From Malania oleifera (lineage: Eukaryota > Streptophyta > Magnoliopsida > Santalales > Ximeniaceae): a stretch of 64,000 nucleotides of DNA. A model generated the notes under the pieces. That model was not told the origin of the DNA, did not search any database, and saw nothing but the letters and a program-made list of their open reading frames with translations. The stretch spans positions 54,388,093 through 54,452,092 of the forward strand of contig NC_080426.1 in NCBI RefSeq assembly GCF_029873635.1, given 5' to 3'. Of the stretch, positions 46,291-57,735 are shown one piece after another. The first letter of the stretch is position 1; the number at the start of each line of letters is the position of its first letter. The position numbers and the translations under genes were made by a program.

Positions 46291-46940
46291 ATTCTCATAT
46301 GATTGATTTGCGATTACAAATTTTTGCCCCTTGTGTAAGCTAATCAAACCAAAATTTGCTATTGACTTAAGTATTTCACCTTTTGACTCCCCATTAGGAG
46401 ACTACTGCTCAATTTCTCCTTTGCATTTCTTTGAACTAAAATCTTTCAATTCGTCATGTGCATTCATTCTTTTTGCATACATATTCTTTTCCTTTTTTTT
46501 TTTTCTAGCCTATAAAACCTATAAATTAAAATTAAATTGTCAAAATATTCCATCTAATGATTTCTCAAACACTGTACAAAGGATCCATAAAGATGATCAA
46601 CTTTGAATTTTTCTCCCTTTTAAATTTTCATGATGTTAGATTAGTGGTCTGCTTGGAACATAAAAAATATTAGGAAAAAAAAAAAAGAAAATTCTACTTT
46701 CTCATATTTGATTATCAAGGAAGATAAAAAAGAAAATTATATATAATTTTACACATTTCTAATATTTGATTTTTCTTAATCCTTAAATCATATCAGAATA
46801 ATTTTTCAGCTTTAATCTTATTTGGAATAGAAAGAAAATATAATAAAAAATAAATTTCTTTTTAGTAAAAATTTATAGACAAGGTTGTATCTTTCCACAT
46901 TTCACTTATTTAACATCTTGTTGTGGGATAAAATGTTGAA
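46291..46940. other. AT-rich spacer
   Basis: No recognised feature. The plus-strand open frame in this stretch is T/A-driven and has no domain. Confidence 0.4.
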
Positions 46941-47345
46941 GAATCTCTGGTGGACCTTCTGATCTCGATCCCCTGAGAAGGACAAAAAAAGAAGCAAGAC
47001 TTGGAGGACTCGGGGTGTATTTCGGGGGATCACTCCGATGCCTAAGTAAGAGATTGCTTTAAAGAGGTAGTAAGCAATAGTAAAGATGGGTTAAGAATGA
47101 GATACCTTAGCCTCTTCTCTGAGTCCCTATTTATAGTGATGGAAGTTGACCCAAGGGTGTAATGTCATTTATTGGCGAATTATGGTGCGGGCGTGAATCG
47201 CTCTGGTCTTTATGGAGTTGATGCCAATTGCTCTGGCTGAGCAGCTGTCTTTGAGTGATGATGGCCCTTAATATTGCTATTCCTTAATGCTCATTTATGA
47301 CAGATGGACTCTTTTAACCTTGATATATTTAGGGTATATCAGTTA
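46941..47345 (+). repeat. LTR-like block related to part A
   Basis: Contains GATCTCGATCCCCTGAGAAG, then GGGGGATCACTCCGATGCC and CCCTATTTATAGTGATGG (TATA-like). It ends in TTATCCCCCCTTAG, the counterpart of the long C run at 7390. The TATA and purine-rich layout suggests an LTR promoter of an unidentified family. Confidence 0.55.
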
Positions 47346-47439
47346 TCCCCCCTTAGTTTCGAATTTTCGAAACTTGTTTTTGAAAGTTTAAAAGTTGTCC
47401 TATCTTTTCCTCTATTTTTTTTCCGCTTGCCAAGCTGGC

Positions 47440-47700
47440 TTTAAGGCGTGTTTGACTTATTCGAGCAGGTCCTACTGGTCTTTCTAAGCCGAGTTCGAAG
47501 GAATTCGGTTGATCCGAGCTAATGTTGAGACTTGCCTAGATTTGCCGAGCTGAGTTCAGAGGAGATCGGTTGATCCGAGTCGATGTTGAGGCGTGTCTAG
47601 CCGTGCCAAGCTGGGTTTGTGGGAAACCGGCTGCTCCAAGACGAAATGGAGTCTTGCTCAGCTTTGTCGAGCCAATCACGCTGAGCAGACTCTCATAGGC
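47440..47700 (+). repeat. Three degenerate units of about 60 bp
   Basis: Units begin GCCGAG or GCCAAGCTG, continue through AATTCGGTTGATCCGAG or a variant, and end in TGTTGAG..TGCCTAG. They precede the 56-bp array and may be ancestral to it (shared GAGC and GCCGAG words). Confidence 0.55.
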
Positions 47701-47739
47701 ATTTGTTCCGAACCGCTTTTTACAGGGCATATGTGTCAA

Positions 47740-48385
47740 GCACCGACCAACTCTTCTTGAGGAATTATGCCAAGCAGCATCTATTGTGGATTTTTTTTTA
47801 ACAACTCTTCTCGAGGAATTATGTCGAGTGGCTCCTCTTGCAGAACTTTGTTCTGACCAACTCTTCTTGAGGAATTATGTCGAGCAGCTCCTTTTGCGTA
47901 ATTTTGTTATGACCAGCTCTTCTCAAGGAATTGTGCTGAGCAGCTCCTCTTGTGAAACTTTGTTCCGACCAGCTTTTCTTGAGAAATTGTGCCGAGCAGC
48001 TCCTTTTGCGCAACTTTTTTTCGACCAGTTCTTCTCTAGGAATTATGCTGAGCAGCTTTTCTTGCGAAACTTTGTTCCAACCAGCTCTTCTCGAGGAATT
48101 GTGCCAACCAGCTCTTCTTGCAAAACTTTGTTCCGTCTAGCTTTTCTCGAGGAACTGTGTTGAGCAACTCCTCTTGCAGAACTTTGTTCCGACCAGCTGT
48201 TCTCAAAGAATTGTGTTGAGCAGCTCCTTTTTTAGAACTTTGTTCCAAAGTTTCGACCAGCTCTTCTCAAGGAATTGTGCCAAGAATCTCCTTTTGCGGA
48301 ACTTTGCTCCAACCAACTCTTCTCAAGGAATTATGTCGAGTAGCTCCTCTTGCGGACCTTTGTTTCGACCAGCTCTTCTCAAGGG
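47740..48385 (+). repeat. Tandem array, unit 56 bp, about 11 copies
   Basis: The unit is GACCAGCTCTTCTCAAGGAA, TTGTGCTGAG, CAGCTCCTCTTGCGAAACTT, TGTTCC, with 5-20% divergence between units and a few indels. The period is not a multiple of three, and open frames on both strands through it are by-products. It ends abruptly at about 48385, inside the RNase H of a copia element. Confidence 0.9.
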
Positions 48386-48960
48386 ATTCTTTGAAATGTT
48401 GATTGCACTAATATTATCACATTTAATCAGAACTATATCATAGTGCAATCCAAAATCCATAAGTTGTTGTTTCATATAAGCGTTTGAGCACAAAAACTTC
48501 TAGTTGCAATATATTCAGCTTCGGCTGTGGATAAGACAACTGAGTTATATTTCTTGGAGAACCAAGAAACTAAAGATTGTCCTAAATAGTGACAGGTGCC
48601 CCTAGTACTTTTCCTATCAACCTTACTATCGGCAAAGTTAGCATCAGTGTAGCTAACAATCTCAAATGTCATACGCTTAGGGTACCATAAACCTAACTCA
48701 ACAGTTCCAACTAGGTACCTAAGTATTCTTTTCACGGCTAACAGATGAGGCTCCTTAGGAGTAGCTTGAAACCTAGCACACATGCACACACTAAACATGA
48801 TATCAGGTCGACTAGCTGTAAGGTATAGGAGACTACCAATCATACCATGATATAATTTCACATCAACAGGGATGTCTTGCTCATCTTTATCAAGTTTTGC
48901 AGAAAAACTCATAGGAGTACCAAGAATTTTACTATCTTCTATATATTAAATTTCTTGAGC
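48386..48960 (-). pseudogene. SIRE-like copia RNase H, truncated
   Basis: Encodes YHGMIGSLLYLTASRPDIMF, HLLAVKRILRYLVGTVELGL, LVSWFSKKYNSVVLSTAEAE, then in a shifted frame LMDFGLHYDIVLIKCDNISA and INISKNP. The final part (the HIEIRHHFIRDH region) is replaced by the 56-bp array. The wording is close to SIRE-lineage pol. Confidence 0.85.
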
Positions 48961-49500
48961 AAGTCCCTAACATATTTAGATTGGCATATAAAAGTCCTAT
49001 GTTTAGCCTGTTTCATTTTAAGACCTAAGAAGAAACTCAGTTCACCCATCATGCTCATTTCGAATTCACTTTGCATGCATTTGGAAAACTCATTACACAA
49101 ATCATCATTAGTTACTCCAAAAATAATATCATCAACATAAATTTGAACATTTTTAGATTTGATGAAAAGTGTCGTGTCAATTTTTCCCTGGGTGAATCCA
49201 TTTTCTAGGAGAAAACCATTAAGCCTCTCATACCAAGCTCTAGAAGTTCGTTTCAATCCATTCAAGGCTTTGGACAACCGGTATACATTATGAGGATATT
49301 TATGATTTTCAAAATTGGGAGGTTGTTCAACATACACTTCTTCATTTATATAGCCATTTAAGAAGGCGCTTTTAACATCCATTTGATACAATTTAAAGTT
49401 CTCAAAAGCGGCATAAGCAAGCAAAATACGAATGACTTCCATTCTAGCTATAGGAGCATAAGTTTCCTTAAAATCTATCCCTTCTTCCTGATTATATCCC
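48939..49500 (-). pseudogene. SIRE-like copia reverse transcriptase
   Basis: Encodes EVIRILLAYAAFENFKLYQM, DVKSAFLNGYINEEVYVEQP, VYRLSKALNGLKRTSRAWYE and VQIYVDDIIFGVTND (catalytic YVDD kept), then GELSFFLGLKMKQ. Upstream, broken frames to about 49850 hold the RT N-terminus (WHFLTEEE-like and region around 49690). Confidence 0.88.
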
Positions 49501-49850
49501 TAGGCAACTAGTCTAACTTTATTTCTAATTACTACCCCATTTTCATCCTTTTTATTTCTATATACCAATTTAGTTCTAATAATAGTATGAGCATTAGGCC
49601 TAGGAACTAGGGTCCAGACTTTGCTTCTTTCAAATTGGTTAAGTTCTTCCTGCATAGACTTTACTCAAGATTCATCCTCTATGGCTTCCTTAATATTTTT
49701 GGGTTCTTCCTCGGAAAGAAATGCAAAATGGCTACCTAAATTTCTTAAGGAAGATCGAGTGGCTACACCACGTGAAGGTTCACCTATAATTTGATCTAAG
49801 GGATGGTTCCTAATGAATTTCCAATCCCTAGGCAATTCATGACCCTCACT

Positions 49851-50741
49851 TTAAACTTTAACATTTTCAATTGATTTATCATTTGCTTCTGAGTTGATAT
49901 CCACATTATTTTCAATAGATTGCTTATCTAATCCCTTTTTAATATCAATATCATCTTTTTTAGAAAATGGATTAGATTCATCAAAAACAACATGAATAGA
50001 TTCAAAAATAGTTAATGTTCTTTTATTAAAAACTCTATATGCTTTACTGTTAAGTGAGTAACTTAGGAAAATACCTTCATCCAATTTCCGTAGATGTTCA
50101 TTATCTCTAAGTACAAAACACTTACAACCAAAGACATGAAAATAGGAAATGTTAGGTCTATGGTTGTTCCACAATTCATATGGAGTCTTATTGAGTGAGG
50201 ATCTGATTAATACTCTGTTCATTACATAACAAGAGTGTTCACTGCTTCGGCCCAAAAATATTTAGGTAATTTGTGTTCATTAGGCATAGTCCTGCCCATT
50301 TCTTACAAGGATCTATTTTTCCTTTCTACAACACCATTTTGTTGTGGGGTACTAGGTGCAGAAAAATTATGTGAAATGCCCTCTAGGTCACAATAGTTTT
50401 TTATGTCATCATTTTTTAATTCAGTTCCCCTATTACTTCTTATGTGTGTGATTTTATAGCCTTTTTGATTCTGAATTCTTCTACATAATTTAGTGAATTG
50501 TTCACATGATTCATCTTTATGAAAAAGAAATAACACCCATGTGAACCTAGAAAAATCATCCACAATAACGAAAACATACAATTCACCACCTAGACTTTGA
50601 ACTTGACTAGGACCAAATAAATCTAAGTATAACATTTCAATGGTCTAGTGGTAGATATGAATTTCTTTTTCTTAAAACTTGATTTTGTTTGCTTACCCAT
50701 TTGACATGCATCACATATTTTATCTTTCAAAAAATGTTTTT
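49851..50741 (-). pseudogene. SIRE-like copia integrase
   Basis: From about 50741: KDKICDACQMGKQTKSSFKK (end of pre-integrase), a frameshift near 50640, then LYLDLFGPSQVQSLGGELYV and VIVDDFSRFTWVLFL. The second catalytic site reads RSNRGTE (Asp to Asn), and QQNGVVERKNRSL keeps the Glu. After a frameshift near 50300 come NRVLIRSSLNKTPYELW and VFGCKCFVLRDNEHL, and the region ends with a charged linker. The upstream half of the element (gag, protease) is cut off at 50741/50742 by gypsy sequence. Confidence 0.88.
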
Positions 50742-51096
50742 GTGGCAACCCTTTAACTTAAACCAGTAAAGGTAAAGATAAATAATTGATTTTGACTGTA
50801 GACTGTTGACTTATAAAGTGTAGGGTAGTTGGTTATAATTCAGTGTTTTTGGTTTTAAATTATGAATGATTTTGGGAGAGTTTTTATGTGATTAAATGTA
50901 ATCTCCTAGAAACCTTTGATGTAATCACGGTATTCCTCCACCACAAGTGAGGGTCATTAATAAATTTGGGACGGAGACGCTATGTGGGTGGCCGCTGACT
51001 CTTTCTAGGGTTGAGTAAACTATTAGATGATTTCCAGATGTTGATAAATATTAGTTAGCAAATTTCGAGGACGAAATTTTTATAAAGATGAGAGGA
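50742..51096 (+). other. 3' internal end of a Tekay-like gypsy with purine tract
   Basis: Non-coding, ending CGAGGACGAAATTTTTAT then AAAGATGAGAGGA before an LTR start. The phrase AATTTCGAGGACGAAATT is the usual sequence just upstream of the polypurine tract in Tekay/Del elements. It resembles 17400-17598. Confidence 0.7.
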
Positions 51097-51377
51097 TGTA
51101 GAGACCCATAATAATAATAATAATAATAATAATAGCAATAAAAGAGGGAGCTTGGTTTGGTGCAGACCAAATCGTCGACGATTTTATGGAGCTCAGGAAA
51201 ACCGTCGACGATTTGAGTTATCGAGGCTTAGTAAATGTAAACTAGTAAAAAGGGAGTTTGGTTAAATACCAAACCCTCGGTGGTTTCCACCAGGGCAGCA
51301 ACCTATAAATAGGTTCTAACTTTTTTTTTTTTTTAAGTAAAAATTCACTCTCTCTCAATTTCTCTCTCTAGATGTGG

Positions 51378-51382
<5 letters not shown>

Positions 51383-51438
<56 letters not shown>
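51383..51438 (+). repeat. (CT)n microsatellite
   Basis: About 28 CT units in the leader part of the gypsy LTR, downstream of its TATA box. Confidence 0.95.
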
Positions 51439-51440
<2 letters not shown>

Positions 51441-51643
51441 AATTTTTCACCCAAATTCGGCCTGAATCGACTAAAACATATCATTTCGGGATCCCGACGT
51501 TGATTCTCTATAGTTTAACCGAAGCCGTTTTACTGTTTGGGGATCCTAGGCACCACCCTAGTGAAAAGGTAAGGGGAGTGGATTATGTCAAGTATTTTTA
51601 AACATTTAACCGATTAAATTGTAATATGAGATTACAGGAAATA

Positions 51644-51674
<31 letters not shown>

Positions 51675-52007
51675 TTTCTAAATATTCTGGTATATGGAAA
51701 TGGGGATTTTGAATTATGATTATTATAAGTATACATTTTTGGGAAAACGGGTATATTAAGTTGATAAAATTTGAGAAGATGATGATTCTTTTAATTTTTG
51801 AGCAAAATATATATATTTTCTAGGAATTTATTAAATTATGAATTATCACCCAAATTGTGTGGCATGAGTATATACTGATTTTAGAAAATGTTGTAAAAAT
51901 TATGAAATGATGATATGAGTATAGACGACTGTATGCCAAATACACATGGTTGTGTGCTGAGTACAAATGTACCAATTGCCCACTTCAGATATCAGGTTGT
52001 TATATTG

Positions 52008-52018
52008 TGGTATCAGAG
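52008..52018 (+). other. Primer-like site 1 (TGGTATCAGAG)
   Basis: Eleven bases match the tRNA-iMet primer site, but the next base is A instead of C. Confidence 0.5.
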
Positions 52019-52106
52019 ATTGTATAGAATAGCACTTCGAGCCCCACAATGTTCGAGGCGCGAGCTCGTTTTTATACTGTTATTGTTTTACAAGTCATCA
52101 CAGTTG

Positions 52107-52118
52107 TGGTATCAGAGC
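52107..52118 (+). other. Primer-binding site 2 (TGGTATCAGAGC)
   Basis: Exact tRNA-iMet site, 4 bp after ATCACA. About 40 bp later the sequence GGGCCTTACA resembles an LTR tail, as at 42939-42948. Confidence 0.65.
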
Positions 52119-52551
52119 TTTTTACTGTAGAACTTCACAGGGCCTTACAAATTCTCTCTCCTTCCTCTTTGTTCTCCCTCTATTTCTCAACCACTCTCTC
52201 TCTCAACCTCACCTCACTGTCTCTCCATCGTCAGCCACCATGACCACGACCATGGGATATTTTGACATAAGTATTTAGATACGATTTTTCATATCCGAGT
52301 CAAACACCTAGATTTGCTTAGGGCATTTTTGAATAATTTTTTAGTTTTAATTGGTAAAAGAAAACACTATTTGGGAAATCTAAAAAAAAAGTCCTATTTG
52401 GATACCTTATTTTGAGTGAATTAAACCCTCTAAAATGATCAATGACTTCTAAAATTCTGCAAACTAACCCAATTCCACATTTTACCATTCCCTAATAATT
52501 GAACTTTTCAAAACAAGTCATGCATCAAAATAAGACAAAATATAGGATGCT
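52119..52551. other. Leader-like and unassigned sequence
   Basis: A pyrimidine-rich stretch at 52150-52240 (CTCTCTC words) resembles an LTR leader. No protein is recognised. Confidence 0.35.
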
Positions 52552-52683
52552 TACCTCTTATGATGTTGCCTCCTTTTGCTTCTTTTCAACATTTTTGAGT
52601 TGCTCCTCCTTGGTTTGTTGCTTCTCGACAACTCCCAATTATTGAACTTTGGCTTCTTTTGCTCTCAGTTGTACATACCTATT
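52552..52683 (-). other. Possible isolated exon relic (coiled-coil-like)
   Basis: On the minus strand a segment of about 130 bp lies between an AG (near 52678) and a strong donor AG|GTAAGC (near 52552). It reads VQLRAKEAKVQ, a stop, LGVVEKQQTKEEQLKN and VEKKQKEATS. The Lys/Glu/Gln pattern is helical. No partner exon was found and two stops interrupt it, so it may be chance or a captured gene fragment. Confidence 0.2.
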
Positions 52684-52864
52684 GGGAATTTCACTTGTGA
52701 GTTTGTCCCATATTGAAAAAATTAAGTGGATGATGAGTGCTTATATACATTGTTAGGTTCAAGACTTAATAAGTTTAAACTTTTGGGTCAAGTTGGTGGT
52801 GATCACTCATGTGTATCAAGTCTACCCATGGACTCCTCCGACGCTAGCAAATGGTATCAGAGCC
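52684..52864 (+). other. Copia LTR end with intact primer site
   Basis: TGGTATCAGAGCC at 52852-52864 is an exact tRNA-iMet primer site just after GCTAGCA, a possible LTR end. No gag follows, and the LTR start was not located. Confidence 0.5.
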
Positions 52865-53300
52865 GACGGTTCATAATTTTGGATGAGCAACATTATAAAA
52901 AATATTCGTGGCGTGATATCATGTGTATTACTTATGACAATTAAATAAACCCAAATACTTTAGGAGCCTATTTTGTTTATTTTTATTTGATTTATTAAAA
53001 TGCATTTCTATGAACTCAAGTTTGAAACAAACCATTACTGGCCATTGCCAAGGAGCACATGGGGCAATGATTACTTATAAGAATGTTCTTATTTTACTAA
53101 GTGCGCAATTTAGGACAAGGGTTGAATACAATGGTTTTTGTTAATATAGAATAGTGTGCATTATGCTAATGAAAAAGCGACATGATACCCTTGTCATATA
53201 GTTGTCATAGACAATTGTTCCAAAGATTAAGGTGAAAAACTGTATCTCTTTACAACTTGGACAAATAGACAATGTGTGTGTGTGTGTGTGAGAGAGAGAG

Positions 53301-53356
<56 letters not shown>

Positions 53357-53955
53357 CTTAAAGAAATTTCTTTAAGGTCAAGGAAAACCATTAAGGGAAT
53401 CAATAAAACTGTCATGAAGTTGCAAAGAAGCCACTATGAAAAAAAGATAGTTACATATTCAGCGGCTACTTTAAGTTTTCACATTACTTCACATGAGACA
53501 ACCGCTAATAGATTTGAGTCTTCTTGGAATTTTGCTCCTTGTAGTGGCTACTAGGATTGGGAAGAGCTTATTTTAGGAAGAAATAATTTCAAAGGAGAAT
53601 TATGAAGGAATATTTGCTTTGTGTAGAAAATTGCAGAGAAACTGGAAGGGAAAAGAAAATTGCCACAAAGATGATGCACATATTAGGGCAAAAAATTGGG
53701 AAGATTGTGACAAAAAAAAAAAATGTTGATCGGCTTGCAGCACAAAGAAAATTTGAGAGAGAATGAAATATTTACCACACGAAAAAGACTGGTCATTCGC
53801 ATTAGCTAGTTTAACTTATTAACATACGGTATAAAGAACAATCAAATAAGTCATTACTACGGTTACTCACATTTACAATTTCGAGGACACTACTTTGGGT
53901 TGTCCTCTTTTGATTATTCCCTCATATCCATTTACTTCTAAGAAAAGTGAATTTC

Positions 53956-53957
<2 letters not shown>
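52865..53957. other. Unassigned region with a (TG)n(AG)n tract
   Basis: No domain recognised. The only structured part is the microsatellite at 53273-53353. Confidence 0.4.
53273..53353 (+). repeat. (TG)n(AG)n microsatellite
   Basis: About nine TG units followed by about 31 AG units, with one interruption (GCGAG). It produces Arg/Glu and Leu/Ser repeat open frames that are not genes. Confidence 0.95.
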
Positions 53958-53989
<32 letters not shown>

Positions 53990-56769
53990 GCCTTTTGTCT
54001 TCATATTTGTAAATTTACTATATTTAATTTAAATTTATACAAGTTTAAACTAGAAGTAGGATAGGTGTATTCTTTCATGGGAGAAATGAAATCCGAAAAA
54101 CAATTTCTATGTTCCTTGGCAATGGAAGTAGGGTTTCTATTATTTATTTTCTAGTAATGAAATCCGTAGTTTCCAACAAACAAAAAAGGAAAAAAAAAAA
54201 AAAAAAAAAAGAAAGGAAAAAGAATAATTTCAAGGAAATATCGGAGATGTTGGGGTTGGAATTATTGGAGCGAAGTGAATGATAGCGTTGATTTGATTCA
54301 GTCGTTACGCGGTTAGGCGAGTGATGAGACACTACGTCGCTTTTGCTGGCGCTGATCTCGCTTCGCTTTGTACAAAGAGTGATAGCATCATTAATTTAGA
54401 GGGAGAGCACACTGCACGTGTGGTGGGAAGGGTCCATTCCCCTGCGCGTTTGAAACGTCGAATGTTGAATTTCTTCTTATTTGTAATCTTTACCACAGGT
54501 TTGTAATTATGAGGAGGCCCTCCTTCAACTTTACTTCCTGGACCACTTCGGCATGATCATGCCGATGACGCAGCTGTCAGATGCTGACGTTCCTTCGTAG
54601 AAATTATCCTCCGTTCATATTTGTATATTTAATTTAGAATCACAGCTGACGCAGTTTGATTAATGAGCTACTGCTACCACGAGGGTCTCATTTTTGTCTC
54701 AATCATTCTCTCTGCTATTACCCCATAATACGAGCTGTGACAATAGGCGAGCTTCTGAAATGCAAAAGATACAAGGCAATCGGAAAGACCGAAGATCCAA
54801 ATTACTGCCATCACCGTCAAGTTCTTGGTCATTCTCCCTGACAATGCTTCGTCTTTAAAGACCTTGTTTGAAGCTTCTTACAGATAAAAAAAAAAAAATA
54901 GACATTGAACTTGATGATATAGTTGAGACTAATCATGCACCATTGCCATGGGGGTAATGAGTACAACCTATTCATGCCCTTTAATTAGATTGTTTTGATG
55001 ACATAATCTCCCTCTAAGTTAAAGTCTAAGGTGAGGTTAATTGACAAACCAACGTTAAACTTTTTGATAAATTTGAAAAAATATACCCAGCATGAAGACA
55101 CTAACTTCTAGATCGATATTTGATAAAAAAAAATATGGATTCGTTTTAAAGTTTTAAAATTTTCATATTCTACTCTTGAGGATTTCAAGCAAAGATGGAG
55201 AGATAAAAACTAATCCGAGAAAAGGTAAGAGTACCCAAAAATTCAAATATCATGAACGGCTTTTGGAGTTTGTAATACCCTATGAGGAGGTTCTCATAGT
55301 TCTCAAACCTTACGACGTCAAAAATATTCATATAAAATGACATTCTTAAGAATCTCATTCCTAAAAATTTAATATTTATCTCATGGAAATATTTGACTCA
55401 ACATAAGAATTCAAATAGGCGTCTTAGGAAGAACCTTGATATGTATCTAACAAATATATAAATAATTATATTTTTCAATCTCAAAATCTGCTAAAAATAT
55501 AAACTTAATTAAATCTATATCCTAAAATTGTCAACAATTATAAATTTAAAAGATTTAACATTTGATAATTGATTAATTTAATAATTGATTAAAACAGAGT
55601 GTCTAAATATTAATTGTTATATTAAATTTGTATAAGACAATAATAATATTTATTTTATTTAATAATTTACAAAGTTCAATTTAAATGTTATTGACATAAA
55701 TATTGACAATTTTAATCAACTTTTTAAAAACAATTTATATATTTAACTAAAAAATATTTTTTTTTTCTATTTAAAAATTAAAAATATTATAGTTAAAAAT
55801 TTTACTTCTATCTTATTCATACTTTTTTAAAAAAAATATATAATAATAGGATGTTATATTATATTGTAGTCGCATTGCTGCCTAAAATTCAAAATAGTTA
55901 GGACAATTTGGTCCAAAAAGTAAGATTTCCATGGAAATAGAAATTCCGTGAAACTTGTCCATGGGAGCCTCGGAATAAGATGTTGATACTTAATGAGAAT
56001 TGAATGTCCATATTTCATGAGAATATAATATTTATGTTTCATAGGAATCTTTTTAGTTTCTAAAATGTGAACATTCTCACCATGTTATATTTCATGCTCA
56101 AACAAACGTAAGAATGAGGTGAGCATAACATTTTTCAAAATTTTAAATGATGTCATGAATTAATAAAACATCCCTTAAAAGAAGTCTCTATGGCCCCATT
56201 TGGAACTCGGAAAATATTAGAGAAGTAAAAGGAAAATATCAAGAAATCCATATTTTCATGTTTGGTTATGAGGGAAAATAAAAAATAAAATTAAAAGTAT
56301 ACCAAATTTATAAATATAATTTTGATTTTAGACATCATTAATATTAATTTTTCTTAATTTTTAATCATATAAAATCAAACTTTCAATTTTTAGTAGAATT
56401 TAATGTATAAGGAAAATATAATGGTAAATGAGTTTGCTCCTTTTTTTTTTTTTTCTTTGCAAGTGAAAATTTTAATCCAAACAAATCCTAAGTTTTTTTT
56501 GAACCACAGAGAAAGTTTGTGTCTTTATGCCAAAACTTAAATAAATAAATAAATAAAAGTCATTGTCTTTCATTTGACCAAACAATATAATAAATAAAAT
56601 GATTAATATTTTAAAATTACTCTGTAAATTTGTAATTTAATTTTTATGATTGTAAATAATATTTGAAATAATTAATAATAAATAGATAAATATAATAATT
56701 ATTAGAATATATTTTTTACTCTTATTCTTTCTAATAAAATAATCCAACACGTTTTGGTTGTTTTGCTAA
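53958..56769. other. Mostly AT-rich region without recognised genes
   Basis: (TA)n at 53960-53987, an A run near 54185-54211, and a less AT-rich stretch at 54250-54860 with no recognisable protein or element end. From 54870 to 56700 the sequence is very AT-rich and unstructured. A diverged host regulatory region or old repeats are both possible. Confidence 0.4.
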
Positions 56770-57310
56770 CTATTTTTTCACTGGCATGGCAGTTTGCGGC
56801 TATCGGAAAGATTTTCGATGACTGGAAGATCCAAGCTAGCATACTGGAATAAGTACTGCGGCAATTGTAGAACCGGGAAGGGGGCATGGAAATTGTGAAT
56901 ACAGCAGGTGGAAAGTTGTAATTTAATGATGGCCCTTGAACGATACAGGGGCGTTGCTGGTGTTTCTGTGTAGGCCTCCAACCATGTCCACAAATGAGGC
57001 AACGTTTGATAAAGCAGCTATCTAGGTAAGGATCGAAGAGCTACCAGAGGAATTTTATGAACTTAGTGGCACAAATGGTGGGAAGGTACTTGGGGAATAT
57101 GGTAAATAAAGAAATTGTTGAGTGTGAAAAACTTAGAAAGATCTGCTGCAATTGTGGACTGGTTGGGCACTTGGAGAAATCATGCAGAGCAAGAACAGAC
57201 GAAGCTAATGCCAAGGTTGATGAAAGCTTTAGCTAATAGAGCCAAGAAAGTGCAAGGAAGGCTAATCAAAGATCCGATAATGTACTTGTATACAGGATGG
57301 AATAGGTTTT
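56770..57310 (+). pseudogene. LINE ORF1 relic (DUF4283-like plus CCHC knuckle)
   Basis: Broken frames give a GPxTIQG segment (56930-56950), VRIEELPEEFYELSG (57028-57072), then ECEKLRKICCNCGLVGHLEK and SCRARTDEAN (57119-57208). The order 'GPW', 'VRI..LP.EFY' and a C-X2-C-X4-H-X4-C knuckle is that of plant L1-type ORF1 proteins. At least two stops and one frameshift are present. No ORF2 follows. Confidence 0.5.
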
Positions 57311-57735
57311 ACTCAGCATAAAAAAACCGCAAATTTCAAACTTCCTAAAAGATAATGATGAGAGGAGGAATTGAGTATCCAATCTAGTTATTCGGAGGAA
57401 TCAAGGGGTGCTCAATAGATCAGACGAATACAGCTAGAGAAGTTCAGGGAGGTACGGAGTTTACGTCACAATTCCGAGAAGAGTTTGGTAACATCGAGCA
57501 AATGATGGCTTAAGGACAGGTAGAGGAAGAAGCCAACCGTTTGTTAAACCCACGTTGGGTATAGAGTGAAGAGAATAATCTCAGAATGATGAAGGAAATG
57601 GGACGACCAAATTAGATGCAACTAGCAAAGGAAGAAGGAAAAGCTATTAAGCATTAGCCGACACCATAAGAAGTAACAGCCCAAATAGAGGATTTTTTTC
57701 TTTCCAAACGAACCAAAACAAAAGTTTGTGTTGCG
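57311..57735. other. Region between LINE ORF1 and copia gag
   Basis: Possibly the decayed tail of the LINE ORF1 (Glu/Lys/Asn-rich in broken frames). No LTR or primer site is seen before the copia gag that follows. Confidence 0.35.

Larger units (their letters stand above)
51097..52102 (+). repeat. Gypsy LTR (Tekay-like) followed by primer sites
   Basis: Starts TGTAGAGACCC. (TAA)n lies at about 51110-51133. Two copies of the GTCGAC-type motif (CGTCGACGAT) are at 51171-51216, with TATA (TATAAATA) at 51304-51311. A (CT)n tract follows at 51383-51438, then CCTAGGCACCACCCTA. The right end is uncertain: primer-like sites follow at 52008-52018 and 52107-52118. A purine tract on the left and a primer site on the right place it between two internal regions. 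Confidence 0.7.

Noticed and set aside
47786..48443. Leu/Cys/Ser-rich open frames on both strands
   Set aside because: They are by-products of the 56-bp tandem array. The unit length is not a multiple of three, and frames change along it.
53227..53554. Arg/Glu-rich (plus) and Leu/Ser-rich (minus) open frames
   Set aside because: They translate a (TG)n(AG)n microsatellite and have no domain around it.
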